From Pinisolibacter aquiterrae (GTDB lineage: Bacteria > Pseudomonadota > Alphaproteobacteria > Rhizobiales > Ancalomicrobiaceae), in the NCBI RefSeq assembly GCF_019160155.1, contig NZ_JAFNIH010000018.1, forward strand, positions 1-64,000: 64,000 nucleotides of DNA. Reading direction: 5' to 3'. Within the stretch, counting starts at the first letter, position 1, and every line of letters begins with the position of its first letter. Positions 16,879-26,005 of this stretch are shown here, piece after piece. The translations under genes and the position numbers were made by a program. Below the pieces are notes generated by a model that made no database searches, was not told where the DNA came from, and saw only the letters and a list, made by a program, of their open reading frames with translations.

Positions 16879-17124
16879 TCAGGCCCTTCCAGCGACGAGT
16901 TCGGACACGGAACGGTCGATCGAGGCGATCGACTGGAACGTCTTGCGATTGAGCATGCGTTCCGGGAATTCGATGTCGAACGCTTCCTCGAGCGCCAGCA
17001 TCAGCTGGACCGAGGCGAAGGACGTCATTCCCAGATCGTAGAGATCATCCATGTCGCCGATCCCGTCGACGGGAACCGGAATGATCTTGTGGTTACCGAG
17101 AAGTTCTCGAATCTGAACAGCCAT
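16879..17124 (-). CDS. Acyl carrier protein partner of the amino acid:carrier protein ligase
   Basis: An 81-residue carrier protein. The phosphopantetheine site is DLGMTSFASVQ, with Ser35 as attachment point; the usual DSL is replaced by TSF, as in the carrier proteins paired with SerRS-like ligases. It should be converted to the holo form by a PPTase encoded elsewhere and then aminoacylated. ATG 17124 follows GGGGAG; an upstream in-frame ATG at 17151 has no signal. It is the first gene of a four-gene operon (carrier protein, dehydrogenase, ligase, DUF1839). Confidence 0.88.
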   Translation of the reverse strand: MAVQIRELLGNHKIIPVPVDGIGDMDDLYDLGMTSFASVQLMLALEEAFDIEFPERMLNRKTFQSIASIDRSVSELVAGRA

Positions 17125-17526
17125 GACACTCCCCTTGAGCAAGTGACCCATGACCGAAACCTTGCCCGGAAAACTGAAAAATAGCGTGAATTCACATGAT
17201 TACCGTTTCACTACGAAATTCGTTCGAATTCGATCGAACCGGCGCGAGGCGTCATCGCGGCACGCGCGGCGTCGGCCCGGCAGGGCTTGCCGGGTGAGGG
17301 ATGCCGATCGGCAGCGATTTCCCGGTGGGCCGGGGTGGTCGCCGGGCGCCGGGTGGGCGGCCACCCAGGAAGAACCCGCCGCGAACCGCCGAAACTTGTC
17401 GCGCTCGTTTCTCTGGAAGGCGATTTTTCGCGGTCGGAGACGAGGCGGATACACGGCACGGTCCTTGATCCTCGGTCTGCGACCCGAACCGTTCCGCGTT
17501 CGGCCCAGCCACCGGAGATCCCGACC
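17125..17526. other. Divergent intergenic region upstream of the carrier-protein operon
   Basis: About 400 bp lie between the carrier protein gene (-) and the EF-hand gene (+), so it must hold both promoters. At 17210-17240 a locally AT-rich stretch contains the partly palindromic series TTCGTTCGAATTCGATCGAA, a candidate operator. The rest is GC-rich with no recognisable gene or RNA. Frames crossing it lack ribosome binding sites. Confidence 0.4.
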
Positions 17527-18309
17527 ATGATCGGCTCCCTGTCGTCCCATACCCCGTCCTGGCAGGCGGACTGGTCGTCCTCGCGAGACGCGGCCGTCGC
17601 GACCCGGTCCACCTCCAGCGCCGACATTTTGCCGCAGGAGCGGATGTCGGCGCTCTTCGGTTCGCTCGACGGCGATCAGAGCGGCGCGGTCTCCTCGACC
17701 GAACTGCAATCCTATGTCGACGGCCTCGACAGCACGACCCTGAGCGCGCTCCTCTCGCTGCAGGAACAGACCGTCTCCGCCTCGAGCGGCGACACCACGA
17801 CCACGACCGACGGCACCGACACCTCGTCCGACACGACGACGACCTCGGCGACCTCCGCCGACGTGGTGGCGACGCTGATGTCGGCGCTCGACGGCGACGG
17901 CGACGGTTCGGTCAGCGAGAGCGAGCTCTCCGACCTCCTCACCTCCTCCGCGCCGCCGCTGCCCCCGCCGGGCGGACACGGCGGACCGGGTGGACCGGGC
18001 GGGCCGCCGCCGGAGGGTTCGAGCGTCTCGACGACGGCGAGCTTCTCCGACATCGACACCGACGGCGACGGCTCGATCAGCGAGAGCGAATACGAGGCCT
18101 GGACCAGCGCCTCGACGACCAGCAGCGGCACCACCACCTCGAGCAGCGACACGACGACGTCCGAAGGTACCGTCGGCACCACGACCGCCGCCGCCACCAC
18201 CTCCACCGACTGCGCGGCGATCATGGCCCAGCTCCTCATGCGCTCCTACGCGCAGTCGAGCAGCGGCCTGACCTCGACGCTCCTGTCCTCGGTCGACACC
18301 GCGGCCTGA
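17527..18309 (+). CDS. EF-hand domain protein with low-complexity Ser/Thr linkers
   Basis: A 260-residue protein with three EF-hand calcium loops: DGDQSGAVSSTE (48-59), DGDGDGSVSESE (122-133) and DTDGDGSISESE (177-188). They are separated by Ser/Thr/Asp-rich stretches and a Pro/Gly segment (about 144-164). It probably binds calcium. No signal peptide or membrane segment is evident, so location is unclear; related alphaproteobacterial EF-hand proteins of this style are often exported without a classical signal. ATG 17527 has GGAG nine bases before. Strongly biased composition is seen throughout. Confidence 0.8.
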   Translation: MIGSLSSHTPSWQADWSSSRDAAVATRSTSSADILPQERMSALFGSLDGDQSGAVSSTELQSYVDGLDSTTLSALLSLQEQTVSASSGDTTTTTDGTDTSSDTTTTSATSADVVATLMSALDGDGDGSVSESELSDLLTSSAPPLPPPGGHGGPGGPGGPPPEGSSVSTTASFSDIDTDGDGSISESEYEAWTSASTTSSGTTTSSSDTTTSEGTVGTTTAAATTSTDCAAIMAQLLMRSYAQSSSGLTSTLLSSVDTAA

Positions 18310-18333
18310 CCCGCCGGGGATGCGACATGCGAA

Positions 18334-18364
18334 GGGCGGGATCCCCTCCCCGGGGATCCCGCCC
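18334..18364. terminator. Strong hairpin between convergent EF-hand and ilvD genes
   Basis: GGGCGGGATCCCC (18334-18346) pairs perfectly with GGGGATCCCGCCC (18352-18364) around a 5-base loop. It lies 24 bp after the EF-hand stop and 42 bp from the end of ilvD. T-tracts are weak on both sides, but the position between convergent genes suits a bidirectional terminator. Confidence 0.6.
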
Positions 18365-18406
18365 CTCGTGTCTCTTCGTGACCCGCGCCGAGCGGCGCCC
18401 GGTCGA

Positions 18407-20263
18407 TCAGCGTTCGATCTGGCTGACGTCGCGGACCGCGCCCTTGGCGGCGGAAGTCGCCATCGCGGCATAGGCGCGCAGCGCCGCCGAGACCTTGCGC
18501 GGACGCGCCTCGGACGGCTTCCAGGCGTCCTTGCCCTTGGCCTCCATCGCGGCGCGACGCCGGCTGAGCGTCTCGTCGGAGACGAGCAGCGCGATGGTGC
18601 GGTTGGGGATGTCGATGCGGATGCGATCGCCGGCCTCGACCAGACCGATGGCGCCGCCCTCGGCGGCTTCCGGCGAGGCGTGGCCGATCGAGAGGCCCGA
18701 GGTGCCGCCGGAGAAGCGGCCGTCGGTCAGGAGCGCGCAGGCCTTGCCGAGACCCTTCGACTTCAGATAGCTGGTCGGGTAGAGCATCTCCTGCATGCCC
18801 GGACCGCCCTTGGGGCCCTCGTAGCGGATGACGACGACGTCACCGGCGACGACCTTGCCGCCGAGGATGCCCGAGACCGCCGCGTCCTGGCTCTCGAAGA
18901 TCTTCACCTCGCCCTCGAAGGTCAGGATCGACTCGTCGACGCCGGCGGTCTTCACCATGCAGCCGTCGAGGGCGATGTTGCCGAAGAGGACCGCGAGGCC
19001 GCCGTCCTTGGAATAGGCGTTCTCGGCGGAACGGATGACGCCCTTCTTGCGGTCGGTGTCGATCTCGTCCCAACGGCGATCCTGGCTGAAGGCCTCGAGG
19101 CTCGGCACGCCGCCCGGCGCCGCCGCGTAGAAGGTGCGCACGGCGAGCGAATTGGTGCGCATCACGTCCCACTGGTCGATCGCGGCCTTGAGCGTCGGCG
19201 CATGGACGGTGGGCAGATCGGTGGTCAGCAGGCCCGCGCGGTCGAGTTCGCCGAGGATGGCGAAGATGCCGCCGGCGCGGTGGACGTCCTCCATGTGGAC
19301 GTCGGCGACCGCGGGCGCGACCTTGCAGAGACAGGGCACGCGGCGCGACAGGCGATCGATGTCGGCCATGGTGAAGTCGACGCCGGCTTCCTGCGCGGCG
19401 GCGAGGAGATGCAGCACCGTGTTGGTCGACCCGCCCATGGCGATGTCGAGGGTCATGGCGTTCTCGAAGGCGGCGAAGGAGGCGATCGAGCGCGGCAGGA
19501 CGCTCTCGTCGTTCCCCTCGTAGTACCGCTTGCAGAGATCGACGATGGTGCGTCCCGCCTCGAGGAAGAGGCGCTTGCGGTCGGCGTGGGTGGCGAGCGT
19601 CGAACCGTTGCCGGGCAGCGACAGGCCGAGCGCCTCGGTCAGGCAGTTCATCGAATTGGCGGTGAACATGCCCGAGCAGGAGCCGCAGGTCGGGCAGGCC
19701 GAACGCTCGTAGGACTTCACGTCCTCGTCGGAGACCTTCTCGTCGCCGGCGGCGATCATCGCGTCGATCAGATCGACCGACTTGGTGACGCCGGTCGAGA
19801 GCAGCACCTTGCCGGCCTCCATCGGACCGCCGGAGACGAAGATGGTCGGGATGTTCAGGCGCAGCGACGCCATGATCATGCCGGGGGTGATCTTGTCGCA
19901 ATTGGAGATGCAGACCATCGCGTCGGCACAGTGGCCGTTGACCATGTATTCGACGCTGTCGGCGATGAGGTCGCGCGAGGGCAGCGAATAGAGCATGCCG
20001 TCGTGGCCCATGGCGATGCCGTCGTCGATGGCGATGGTGTTCATCTCCTTGGCGACACCGCCGGCCGCCTCGATCTCGCGGGCGACGAGCTGGCCGAGGT
20101 CCTTCAAATGGACGTGGCCGGGCACGAACTGGGTGAAGGAGTTCACCACCGCGACGATGGGCTTGCCGAAGTCGCTCTCCTTCATGCCGGTGGCGCGCCA
20201 CAGGCCGCGGGCGCCGGCCATGTTGCGACCGTGGGTGGAGGTGCGGGAGCGATAGGCGGGCAT
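18407..20263 (-). CDS. ilvD: Dihydroxy-acid dehydratase
   Basis: A 618-residue IlvD/Edd-family dehydratase. It removes water from 2,3-dihydroxyisovalerate and 2,3-dihydroxy-3-methylvalerate in valine and isoleucine synthesis. The iron-sulfur cysteines appear in [13 protein letters not shown] and [19 protein letters not shown], and [13 protein letters not shown] and [15 protein letters not shown] are family signatures. ATG 20263 ([19 protein letters not shown]) is the conserved start, with AAGGA eight bases before; the open frame upstream is not used. No other branched-chain genes are adjacent, though cimA (citramalate synthase, the alternative entry to isoleucine) is in the same window. Confidence 0.96.
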   Translation of the reverse strand: MPAYRSRTSTHGRNMAGARGLWRATGMKESDFGKPIVAVVNSFTQFVPGHVHLKDLGQLVAREIEAAGGVAKEMNTIAIDDGIAMGHDGMLYSLPSRDLIADSVEYMVNGHCADAMVCISNCDKITPGMIMASLRLNIPTIFVSGGPMEAGKVLLSTGVTKSVDLIDAMIAAGDEKVSDEDVKSYERSACPTCGSCSGMFTANSMNCLTEALGLSLPGNGSTLATHADRKRLFLEAGRTIVDLCKRYYEGNDESVLPRSIASFAAFENAMTLDIAMGGSTNTVLHLLAAAQEAGVDFTMADIDRLSRRVPCLCKVAPAVADVHMEDVHRAGGIFAILGELDRAGLLTTDLPTVHAPTLKAAIDQWDVMRTNSLAVRTFYAAAPGGVPSLEAFSQDRRWDEIDTDRKKGVIRSAENAYSKDGGLAVLFGNIALDGCMVKTAGVDESILTFEGEVKIFESQDAAVSGILGGKVVAGDVVVIRYEGPKGGPGMQEMLYPTSYLKSKGLGKACALLTDGRFSGGTSGLSIGHASPEAAEGGAIGLVEAGDRIRIDIPNRTIALLVSDETLSRRRAAMEAKGKDAWKPSEARPRKVSAALRAYAAMATSAAKGAVRDVSQIER

Positions 20264-20387
20264 GGAGCTTTCCTTCGACGCGAGACGCGGGCGCGACGGG
20301 TGAACGACGGACGCGGTTGACATAGCGCCTTCCGCCCGTCGAGACCAGAGGTCGATCGTCGTCGCGCACGCCTTGCGAGGCGCCCCG

Positions 20388-20807
20388 TCAGAGTTCGCGC
20401 ACCTTACTGTCGTTCGTCTTCGACGCGCGGATCTCGACGACGTCGCCGACGCCGAGCTTGTGACCCTCGGGATAGTCCGACAACTGGCGCTTGGCGGCAT
20501 GGGCCTTGCCGTCGACCGGCGAGGTGAAGAGATAGCCGACCTCGATCTTCATCTTGATCGCATAGCCCGCCCATTTCGGGTGGCTCGCGACCAGCCGTTC
20601 GGCGACCGGGCACGGCAGGAGATCGGAGGTGTGGGTCGTCTTGGTGAGGATCCCCCGCTCCTTCTTCTCCATGTAACACTGCTCGTCGACCTTGGTGACG
20701 CGCGCCATCACGGGCTCGTAGTTCGCCCGCTTGTCGTAGAAGTCGTAGGCGGTGAATCCGATGATCGCCAAGACGAAGAAGACGAACATCATGCCCCTGA
20801 GTCCCAT
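20388..20807 (-). CDS. Membrane-anchored protein of unknown function
   Basis: A 139-residue protein with one N-terminal hydrophobic helix (residues about 5-21, [19 protein letters not shown]), then a soluble part with two cysteines (EQCYMEKK and LLPCPV) that could form a disulfide outside the cytoplasm. The second half contains [12 protein letters not shown] and [11 protein letters not shown], suggesting a small beta domain. No family was recognised. ATG 20807 follows GGAGGG. It lies upstream of ilvD in the same direction, separated by 124 bp. Confidence 0.7.
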   Translation of the reverse strand: MGLRGMMFVFFVLAIIGFTAYDFYDKRANYEPVMARVTKVDEQCYMEKKERGILTKTTHTSDLLPCPVAERLVASHPKWAGYAIKMKIEVGYLFTSPVDGKAHAAKRQLSDYPEGHKLGVGDVVEIRASKTNDSKVREL

Positions 20808-21089
20808 CGAACCCTCCATCGGTCGAAACGAGTGATCTCGCAATGCGCCACCGAGGGTCGGCGCGGCGGGTGAAGTGTCGGTTAAGGCCGTGCCCGTCGC
20901 GCACGACATGGTTGTCGAGCGGCTACCGCGATCGATCGAATGAGGCGACGTTCTCCTCCCGCGCCGAGAGGCGTCGTCATCGGCGCCGGGCATGCGTCCC
21001 GCGCTCTGCTCAGACCGCCCGTCATCTGCTACGAAAGTCGTGAAGTCATTTCCGCCACGGTCGCCGCCGTCGGCCGACCGAGGGGCCAC

Positions 21090-22028
21090 ATGAGCTTCGC
21101 CTTCGAGACCGTTCTGCCGATTTTCCTTCTGATCGCGGTCGGGTGGACGCTCGCGGCGACGGGGTTGCTGGCGCATACGGTCGGCGAGGGGCTCGCCGCC
21201 TTCGCCGCGACGGTCGGCATTCCGCTGCTCCTCTTCGAGACGGTGGTCTATGCCGATCTCGGCGCGACCTCGCCCTGGATGGTCTGGCTCTGCTATTTCC
21301 CGGCGGCGGGTTGCGCCTGGGCGCTCGGCCAGACCCTGGCGCGGCGGGTCTTCGGCCTGGACCGGCGCACCGCCGTCCTCGCGGGGATGGGCGCCACCTT
21401 CGCCAACATCGCCTTCGTCGGGCTGCCGCTGCTGCATCGGGCGTTCGGTGAACAGGGCGTGCTGGTCGCCACCGTGGTGGTCTCGGTCCATCTGCCGATC
21501 TGGATGACGACGCTGACGCTGGCGATGATGCGCGCCGAGGGCGGCGGCGGCGGATCGGCGATCGAGGCGACCCTGCGGGTGATCGGCGCGCTCCGCCGCA
21601 ATCCGATCATCATCGGGCTCGGCAGCGGGATCGTGCTGCGCTTCGTCGGCTATCGTCCGAGCGGCATTCCCGCCCACACGATCCACACGCTCGCCGGGGT
21701 GGCGAGCCCGGTCGCGCTGGTCTCGCTCGGCATGGCGATGTACGGACAGAACTTCCGGGGCGACGCCCCCGCCGCCCTCGCGATCTCGGCGGTGAAGCTC
21801 GTGGCGCTGCCCGCCTTCGTGGCGATCGCCTGCCGGATCCTCGACCCCGATCCGGCCGTGGTCGGCCCGCTGGTGATGCTCGCCGGGGTACCGACCGGCA
21901 TCAACGTGTTCCTCGCCGCCGGCCAATACGGCGTCGGCCTCAGGCTCGCGTCGAGCGTGGTCACCGCCACCACGGCGCTCGGTGCCGTGACGTCGATGCT
22001 GTGGCTGATCTGGCTCGCGCCGCACTGA
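21090..22028 (+). CDS. AEC family transporter (auxin efflux carrier type)
   Basis: A 312-residue inner-membrane protein with about ten hydrophobic helices in two halves, as in the AEC/MdcF/YfdV family. Landmarks are ATVGIPLLLFETVV, the helix break FANIAFVGLPLL and SPVALVSLGMAMYG in the second half. Members export or import organic acids such as malonate and malate; the substrate is unknown. ATG 21090 follows GAGGGG. The stop codon sits at the left edge of a large palindromic element, which may act as terminator. Confidence 0.88.
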   Translation: MSFAFETVLPIFLLIAVGWTLAATGLLAHTVGEGLAAFAATVGIPLLLFETVVYADLGATSPWMVWLCYFPAAGCAWALGQTLARRVFGLDRRTAVLAGMGATFANIAFVGLPLLHRAFGEQGVLVATVVVSVHLPIWMTTLTLAMMRAEGGGGGSAIEATLRVIGALRRNPIIIGLGSGIVLRFVGYRPSGIPAHTIHTLAGVASPVALVSLGMAMYGQNFRGDAPAALAISAVKLVALPAFVAIACRILDPDPAVVGPLVMLAGVPTGINVFLAAGQYGVGLRLASSVVTATTALGAVTSMLWLIWLAPH

Positions 22029-22191
22029 GAGCCTGTCTCGAAAGGTCGGACGGGTCGGCTCGGCGGGTCTTTTCGCACCTCGCGGCGTCGGCAATCTCGC
22101 CGATATCTCGATATCGGCATCGATTTCCTCCTTGCGAGGCACGAAAATCCCTCGCCGTTCCTCCGCCGCCGACTTTCGAGACAGGCTCTGA
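22026..22191. repeat. Near-complete palindrome of about 165 bp (MITE-like or large hairpin)
   Basis: Outer arms 22028-22044 and 22173-22189 are perfect 17-bp inverted repeats (AGAGCCTGTCTCGAAAG), extended inward by TCGG/CCGA with one bulge. A middle block TTTTCG-CA-CCTCGC (from about 22070) pairs with GCGAGG-CA-CGAAAA ending about 22147. The centre is GCCGATATC-TC-GATATCGGC (22099-22118). Almost the whole element folds on itself. It has no coding capacity. It begins at the stop codon of the AEC transporter gene and ends about 120 bp before the DUF4189 gene. Confidence 0.8.
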
Positions 22192-22309
22192 GCGAGGCCG
22201 CGCGCTTCGCCGCCCCGTCTCGCCCCTCGTCGCATTGACTCGCCTCGCCGGCCGGAGGACGCTCTGCGGGTTCACCCCCAGGCCTCGCGCCGACCAACGG
22301 GAGGGAAAC

Positions 22310-22771
22310 ATGGTGCTCGAGCCTTCGCGCCGCCTCGGTCTCGTCGTCCTCACGGCCCTCCCCCTCGCCATGGGAGCCTCGATCGGATCCGCCCGGGCCG
22401 ACGGGGCGCTCGCGGTCGGTCTGCCGGAAAGCGGCGCCCAGGACGGCTTCAGCTACGGTTACGCGGTCGGCTACGAGGCCGGCGAAGCCGAGGCCCAGGC
22501 GATGGGCTCCTGTCGCAAGAACAGCGGCGACGCCGAGCGCGCGGTGCTGCGGCTGTGCCGGGTCGTGGAGACCTTCCAGGGGAGCTGCGTGGCAGTGGCG
22601 ATGGATCCGGAGGACGGCACGCCCGGCGTCGGCTGGGCCGTCGACGACGACGAGACCGCGGCCCAGGCGGCGGCGATCGCCGCCTGCCACGAGACCGCCG
22701 GCGAGGGACGGCGCCTCTTCTGCCGCATCGACGCCTCCGCCTGCGACGACGGCGAGCGCTCGGCCAATTGA
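22310..22771 (+). CDS. DUF4189 domain-containing secreted protein
   Basis: A 153-residue protein with a signal peptide (about 1-30, cleavage near SARADG) and the DUF4189 pattern: GYAVGYEAGEAEAQAMGSC, then RVVETFQGSCVAVA, GVGWAVDDDE and AAIAACHET. Four or more cysteines probably form disulfides in the periplasm. Function is unknown. The fold-associated motif of Cys and aromatic residues is common in alphaproteobacterial exported proteins. ATG 22310 follows GGGAGGG at good spacing. Confidence 0.8.
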   Translation: MVLEPSRRLGLVVLTALPLAMGASIGSARADGALAVGLPESGAQDGFSYGYAVGYEAGEAEAQAMGSCRKNSGDAERAVLRLCRVVETFQGSCVAVAMDPEDGTPGVGWAVDDDETAAQAAAIAACHETAGEGRRLFCRIDASACDDGERSAN

Positions 22772-22882
22772 CTCGCGCGCGCCGGTTGCCAATTTGTTCC
22801 GTTTCGCACAGACTGCCGCCCGATCGCGGGAATCGGATAGGGTCGCGCCCGACGAGACGGGGGCGGGGCTTCGGGACGACGG

Positions 22883-23992
22883 ATGGATTGGTCGAGCGAG
22901 CAGGACACGGCGCTGAAGGAGATCGCCGCTTGGCTGAAGGCCGGGGACAAGCAGGTCTTCCGGCTGTTCGGCTATGCCGGCACCGGCAAGACCACGCTCG
23001 CGCGCCATCTCGCCGAGGGCATCGACGGCGACGTCTGTTTCGGCGCCTTCACCGGCAAGGCGGCGCTGGTCATGCGCTCCAAGGGCTGCGAGGGCGCCAC
23101 CACGATCCATTCGATGATCTATCGGCCGAAGCGTCCGGCCGAAGACGAGGAAGAGGCGGAGGAGACCTTCTCCTTCACGCTCAATCGTCATTCCGACGCG
23201 GCCAAGGCGGATCTGATCGTCATCGACGAGTGTTCGATGGTCGACGAAGACTTGGGCCGAGATCTTCTCTCCTTCGGCAAGAAGACGCTGGTGCTCGGCG
23301 ATCCGGCGCAGCTGCCGCCGGTCAAGGGCGGCGGCTTCTTCACCGAGGCCGAGCCCGACGTGATGCTGACCCAGGTCCACCGTCAGGCGGCCGACAATCC
23401 GATCATCCGCCTGTCGATGGACGTGCGCGAGGGCCGCGCCCTCGACTTCGGCGATCACGGCCGGGCGGCGGTGATCCATCGGCGCGAGATCACGGCCGAT
23501 CGGATCCTCGCCGCCGATCAGGTTCTGGTCGGCCGCAACAAGACCCGCCATCTCTACAACAAGCGGATCCGCGAATTGCGCGGCTACGGTTCGCCGACGC
23601 CGGAGGTCGGCGAGAAGCTGGTGGGGCTCAGGAACGACAAGACCAAGGGCATCCAGAACGGCGGCCTCTACCGGGTCACCCGGGTCAAGGATCCCAAGGG
23701 CGCCTTCCTCAAGTTCGATCTGGCACCGGAAGACGCCTCGGAGCGGCGACGAATCGCCGCATCGGTGCTGCCGGCCTTCTTCGAAGGCGGCGAGGACGCC
23801 CTGCCCTTCCAGCTGAAGCGCAGGTCCGACGAATTCGACTACGGTTACGCCCTGACCGTGCACAAGGCGCAAGGATCTCAATGGGACGACGTCGTCCTGT
23901 TCGACGAGAGCTTCGCCTTCCGCGACCATCGAATGCGTTGGCTCTACACGGGCATAACGCGCGCCGCGGAACGTTTGACCATCGTCGTTTGA
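22883..23992 (+). CDS. RecD/Pif1-like ATP-dependent DNA helicase
   Basis: A 369-residue superfamily 1B helicase. Walker A is GYAGTGKTT (about 31-39), Walker B is LIVIDECSMVDED, followed by the Q/R motif LVLGDPAQLPPVKGGGFF and the C-terminal motif VI region YALTVHKAQGSQWDDVV and RWLYTGITRAAERL. It resembles the small RecD2-like proteins annotated as ATP-dependent RecD-like helicases and lacks the long N-terminal domain of RecD2. It may act in DNA repair or on mobile DNA. ATG 22883 was chosen as the start of the conserved region; no strong ribosome binding site is seen. Confidence 0.9.
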   Translation: MDWSSEQDTALKEIAAWLKAGDKQVFRLFGYAGTGKTTLARHLAEGIDGDVCFGAFTGKAALVMRSKGCEGATTIHSMIYRPKRPAEDEEEAEETFSFTLNRHSDAAKADLIVIDECSMVDEDLGRDLLSFGKKTLVLGDPAQLPPVKGGGFFTEAEPDVMLTQVHRQAADNPIIRLSMDVREGRALDFGDHGRAAVIHRREITADRILAADQVLVGRNKTRHLYNKRIRELRGYGSPTPEVGEKLVGLRNDKTKGIQNGGLYRVTRVKDPKGAFLKFDLAPEDASERRRIAASVLPAFFEGGEDALPFQLKRRSDEFDYGYALTVHKAQGSQWDDVVLFDESFAFRDHRMRWLYTGITRAAERLTIVV

Positions 23993-24196
23993 GGCCAATG
24001 GGGGCCGGTCGTCGAAGAGACGTCCCCCTCGTCGGATTTGACGAGAGGTCTCCTTTGGTTGACGTTACGGAATATCGCGACGTCATCGGGCCGGCCCGGC
24101 GAAATTTCATGGCCTATCCCTGCACTATAAGTCCAGAAGACCTGGCGTCTGCGTATTTCGCCGGAGGCTCCCTACGTTGGGGAAAGCGACGAATTC

Positions 24197-24216
24197 TTTA
24201 ACCAACGACGGTTAAA
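24197..24216 (+). promoter_or_regulatory. Inverted repeat TTTAACC-N6-GGTTAAA upstream of the chemoreceptor gene
   Basis: A perfect 7-bp inverted repeat in an AT-rich pocket 40 bp before ATG 24257. The TTAACC half-sites resemble those bound by CtrA, which controls motility and chemotaxis genes in many alphaproteobacteria, but the spacing differs from the usual TTAA-N7-TTAA. It could be an operator or part of the promoter. Confidence 0.4.
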
Positions 24217-24256
24217 TTTCCTGAATCCTCGTTCCAACGTCGGATCCAGAGCAACC

Positions 24257-25942
24257 ATGCCGACCGGCTTCAAGATGACCCTCGGCCTTCGCTTCCTCAC
24301 CGTGATCGCCATCGCCGTGGTGATCATGAGCGCGGGGACGATCTACGCCATCTTCCAATTCCGCGGCGCGATGATCGAGCTGCGCGAGGAACAGGCCAAG
24401 GCGGTCGTCGAAACCGCCGCCTCCTACATCGCCGGACTGGAGAAGAAGTCGGCCAATGGCGAGATCTCGCGCGCCACGGCCGAGAAACTGTCGATGGACG
24501 CGATCTCGTCGATTCGCTTCGAGGGGGACAACTACATCTTCGCCTATGACCGCGACGGCCGAATGCTGGCCTCCGGCAGCCCGGAGCCGAAGATCGGCGC
24601 AGACATGAACGGCTTCGTCGGCGCCGACGGCAAGACTTTGATGCAGGAGATGATCGCCGTCGCCGACAAGGGGGGCGGCTTCATCGACTACAAGTGGAAG
24701 CGGCCGGGCGAGACGAGCGATTCGCGCAAGATCACCTATGTGACGCGACTGCCCGGTTCGGGCTGGATCATCGGCAGCGGCACCCACGTCGCCGATGTCG
24801 ACCGCACCATCCTGAAGACCGTCCTGTGGATCTCGGCCGGCTGCACGCCGGCGATGATCGCCTTCGTGATCTACGCGCTGTGGCTCGGGCGCGGCATCAC
24901 CCGGCCGGTCGGCCGTCTCAACGGCGTGATGGCGGACCTCGCCGCCGGCGACACCGCCGAGCACGTGCCCTTCACCGACCGCCGCGACGAAGTGGGCGAG
25001 ATCGCCCGGGCGGTTGCGGTCTTCCGCGACTCGATGATCGAGCGCGACGCGCTGAAGCGCGAGGAAGCCGACATCGCCGGGGAACGGCACGCCCGCGCCG
25101 CCCGGGTCGAAGCGATCATCGCCGCCTTCCGCGAGGAGGCGGCGCAGATCGTCGGCTTCGTGCGCACCACCGCCCAGGACATGACGGTTTCGGCCGAGGA
25201 ACTGACCCGCACCGCGGCCACGACCGGCCGCTCCATGCACGATGCCGAGGGGCTCGCCTATTCCGACGCCGAGCACGTCGCCGCCGTGGCCCAGGCGACC
25301 GGCGAATTGGCGGGGACCGTCGACGGCGTCGGCCGGCAGATCGCCGAGGCCGGCCGGATCACCGCCGACGGCGCCGCCCATGGCCGCGACGCGCGCCAGG
25401 GCGTGGCCGCGCTGGCGGAGACGGCCGAGAAGATCGGCGTGGTCGTCGACCTGATCCGCGCCATCGCCGATCAGACCAATCTGCTCGCGCTCAACGCCAC
25501 CATCGAGGCGGCCCGCGCCGGCGAGGCCGGGCGCGGCTTCGCGGTCGTGGCGCAGGAGGTCAAGCAGCTCGCGACCCAGACCACCAAGGCGACGGAGGAG
25601 ATCGGCGACAGCGTCGCGGCGATCCAGACCGCCACCCGCGAGGCCGTGCGCCAGATCGCCGCCGTGACCGACTCGCTGACCGCGATCGAGAGCGCGAGTT
25701 CGACCATCGCTCAGGCGATCGAGGAGCAGACCGTGACGACGACGCAGATCTCCGATCGCTCCAAGGACGTGGCGCGCGACACCGACCTCCTCACCGGGGC
25801 GATCTCCAAGGTCGCCCATGCGATCGACGAGACGTCCCGGGTCGCGGCGGAGGTGACCGGGGTCGCCAAGGAACTGGCGGAATCGGCCGGCGAGCTCGAC
25901 GGCCGCATCCGCCGTTTCCTCGAGGACGTGGCGGCGGCGTGA
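24257..25942 (+). CDS. Methyl-accepting chemotaxis protein, sCache type
   Basis: A 561-residue chemoreceptor. TM1 at about 9-33, a periplasmic single Cache domain (about 34-185; [17 protein letters not shown] and [16 protein letters not shown] are typical), TM2 about 193-215, HAMP to about 265, and the coiled-coil signalling domain. The conserved hairpin tip reads [20 protein letters not shown] then [15 protein letters not shown]. It should sense a small organic acid or similar ligand in the periplasm and control CheA. It has no pentapeptide tether. It stands alone, with no che genes nearby. Confidence 0.93.
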   Translation: MPTGFKMTLGLRFLTVIAIAVVIMSAGTIYAIFQFRGAMIELREEQAKAVVETAASYIAGLEKKSANGEISRATAEKLSMDAISSIRFEGDNYIFAYDRDGRMLASGSPEPKIGADMNGFVGADGKTLMQEMIAVADKGGGFIDYKWKRPGETSDSRKITYVTRLPGSGWIIGSGTHVADVDRTILKTVLWISAGCTPAMIAFVIYALWLGRGITRPVGRLNGVMADLAAGDTAEHVPFTDRRDEVGEIARAVAVFRDSMIERDALKREEADIAGERHARAARVEAIIAAFREEAAQIVGFVRTTAQDMTVSAEELTRTAATTGRSMHDAEGLAYSDAEHVAAVAQATGELAGTVDGVGRQIAEAGRITADGAAHGRDARQGVAALAETAEKIGVVVDLIRAIADQTNLLALNATIEAARAGEAGRGFAVVAQEVKQLATQTTKATEEIGDSVAAIQTATREAVRQIAAVTDSLTAIESASSTIAQAIEEQTVTTTQISDRSKDVARDTDLLTGAISKVAHAIDETSRVAAEVTGVAKELAESAGELDGRIRRFLEDVAAA

Positions 25943-25964
25943 ACGACACCGCCACGGGATCGCG

Positions 25965-25988
25965 AACGGCCGCTCTCGGGCGGCCGTT
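25965..25988. terminator. Bidirectional hairpin terminator
   Basis: AACGGCCGC (25965-25973) pairs perfectly with GCGGCCGTT (25980-25988) around a 6-base loop. It is 22 bp after the chemoreceptor stop and 18 bp from the end of the convergent puuE-like gene. The T-tract is only three bases. Confidence 0.6.
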
Positions 25989-26005
25989 TGGCGTTCGGCG
26001 ATCGA

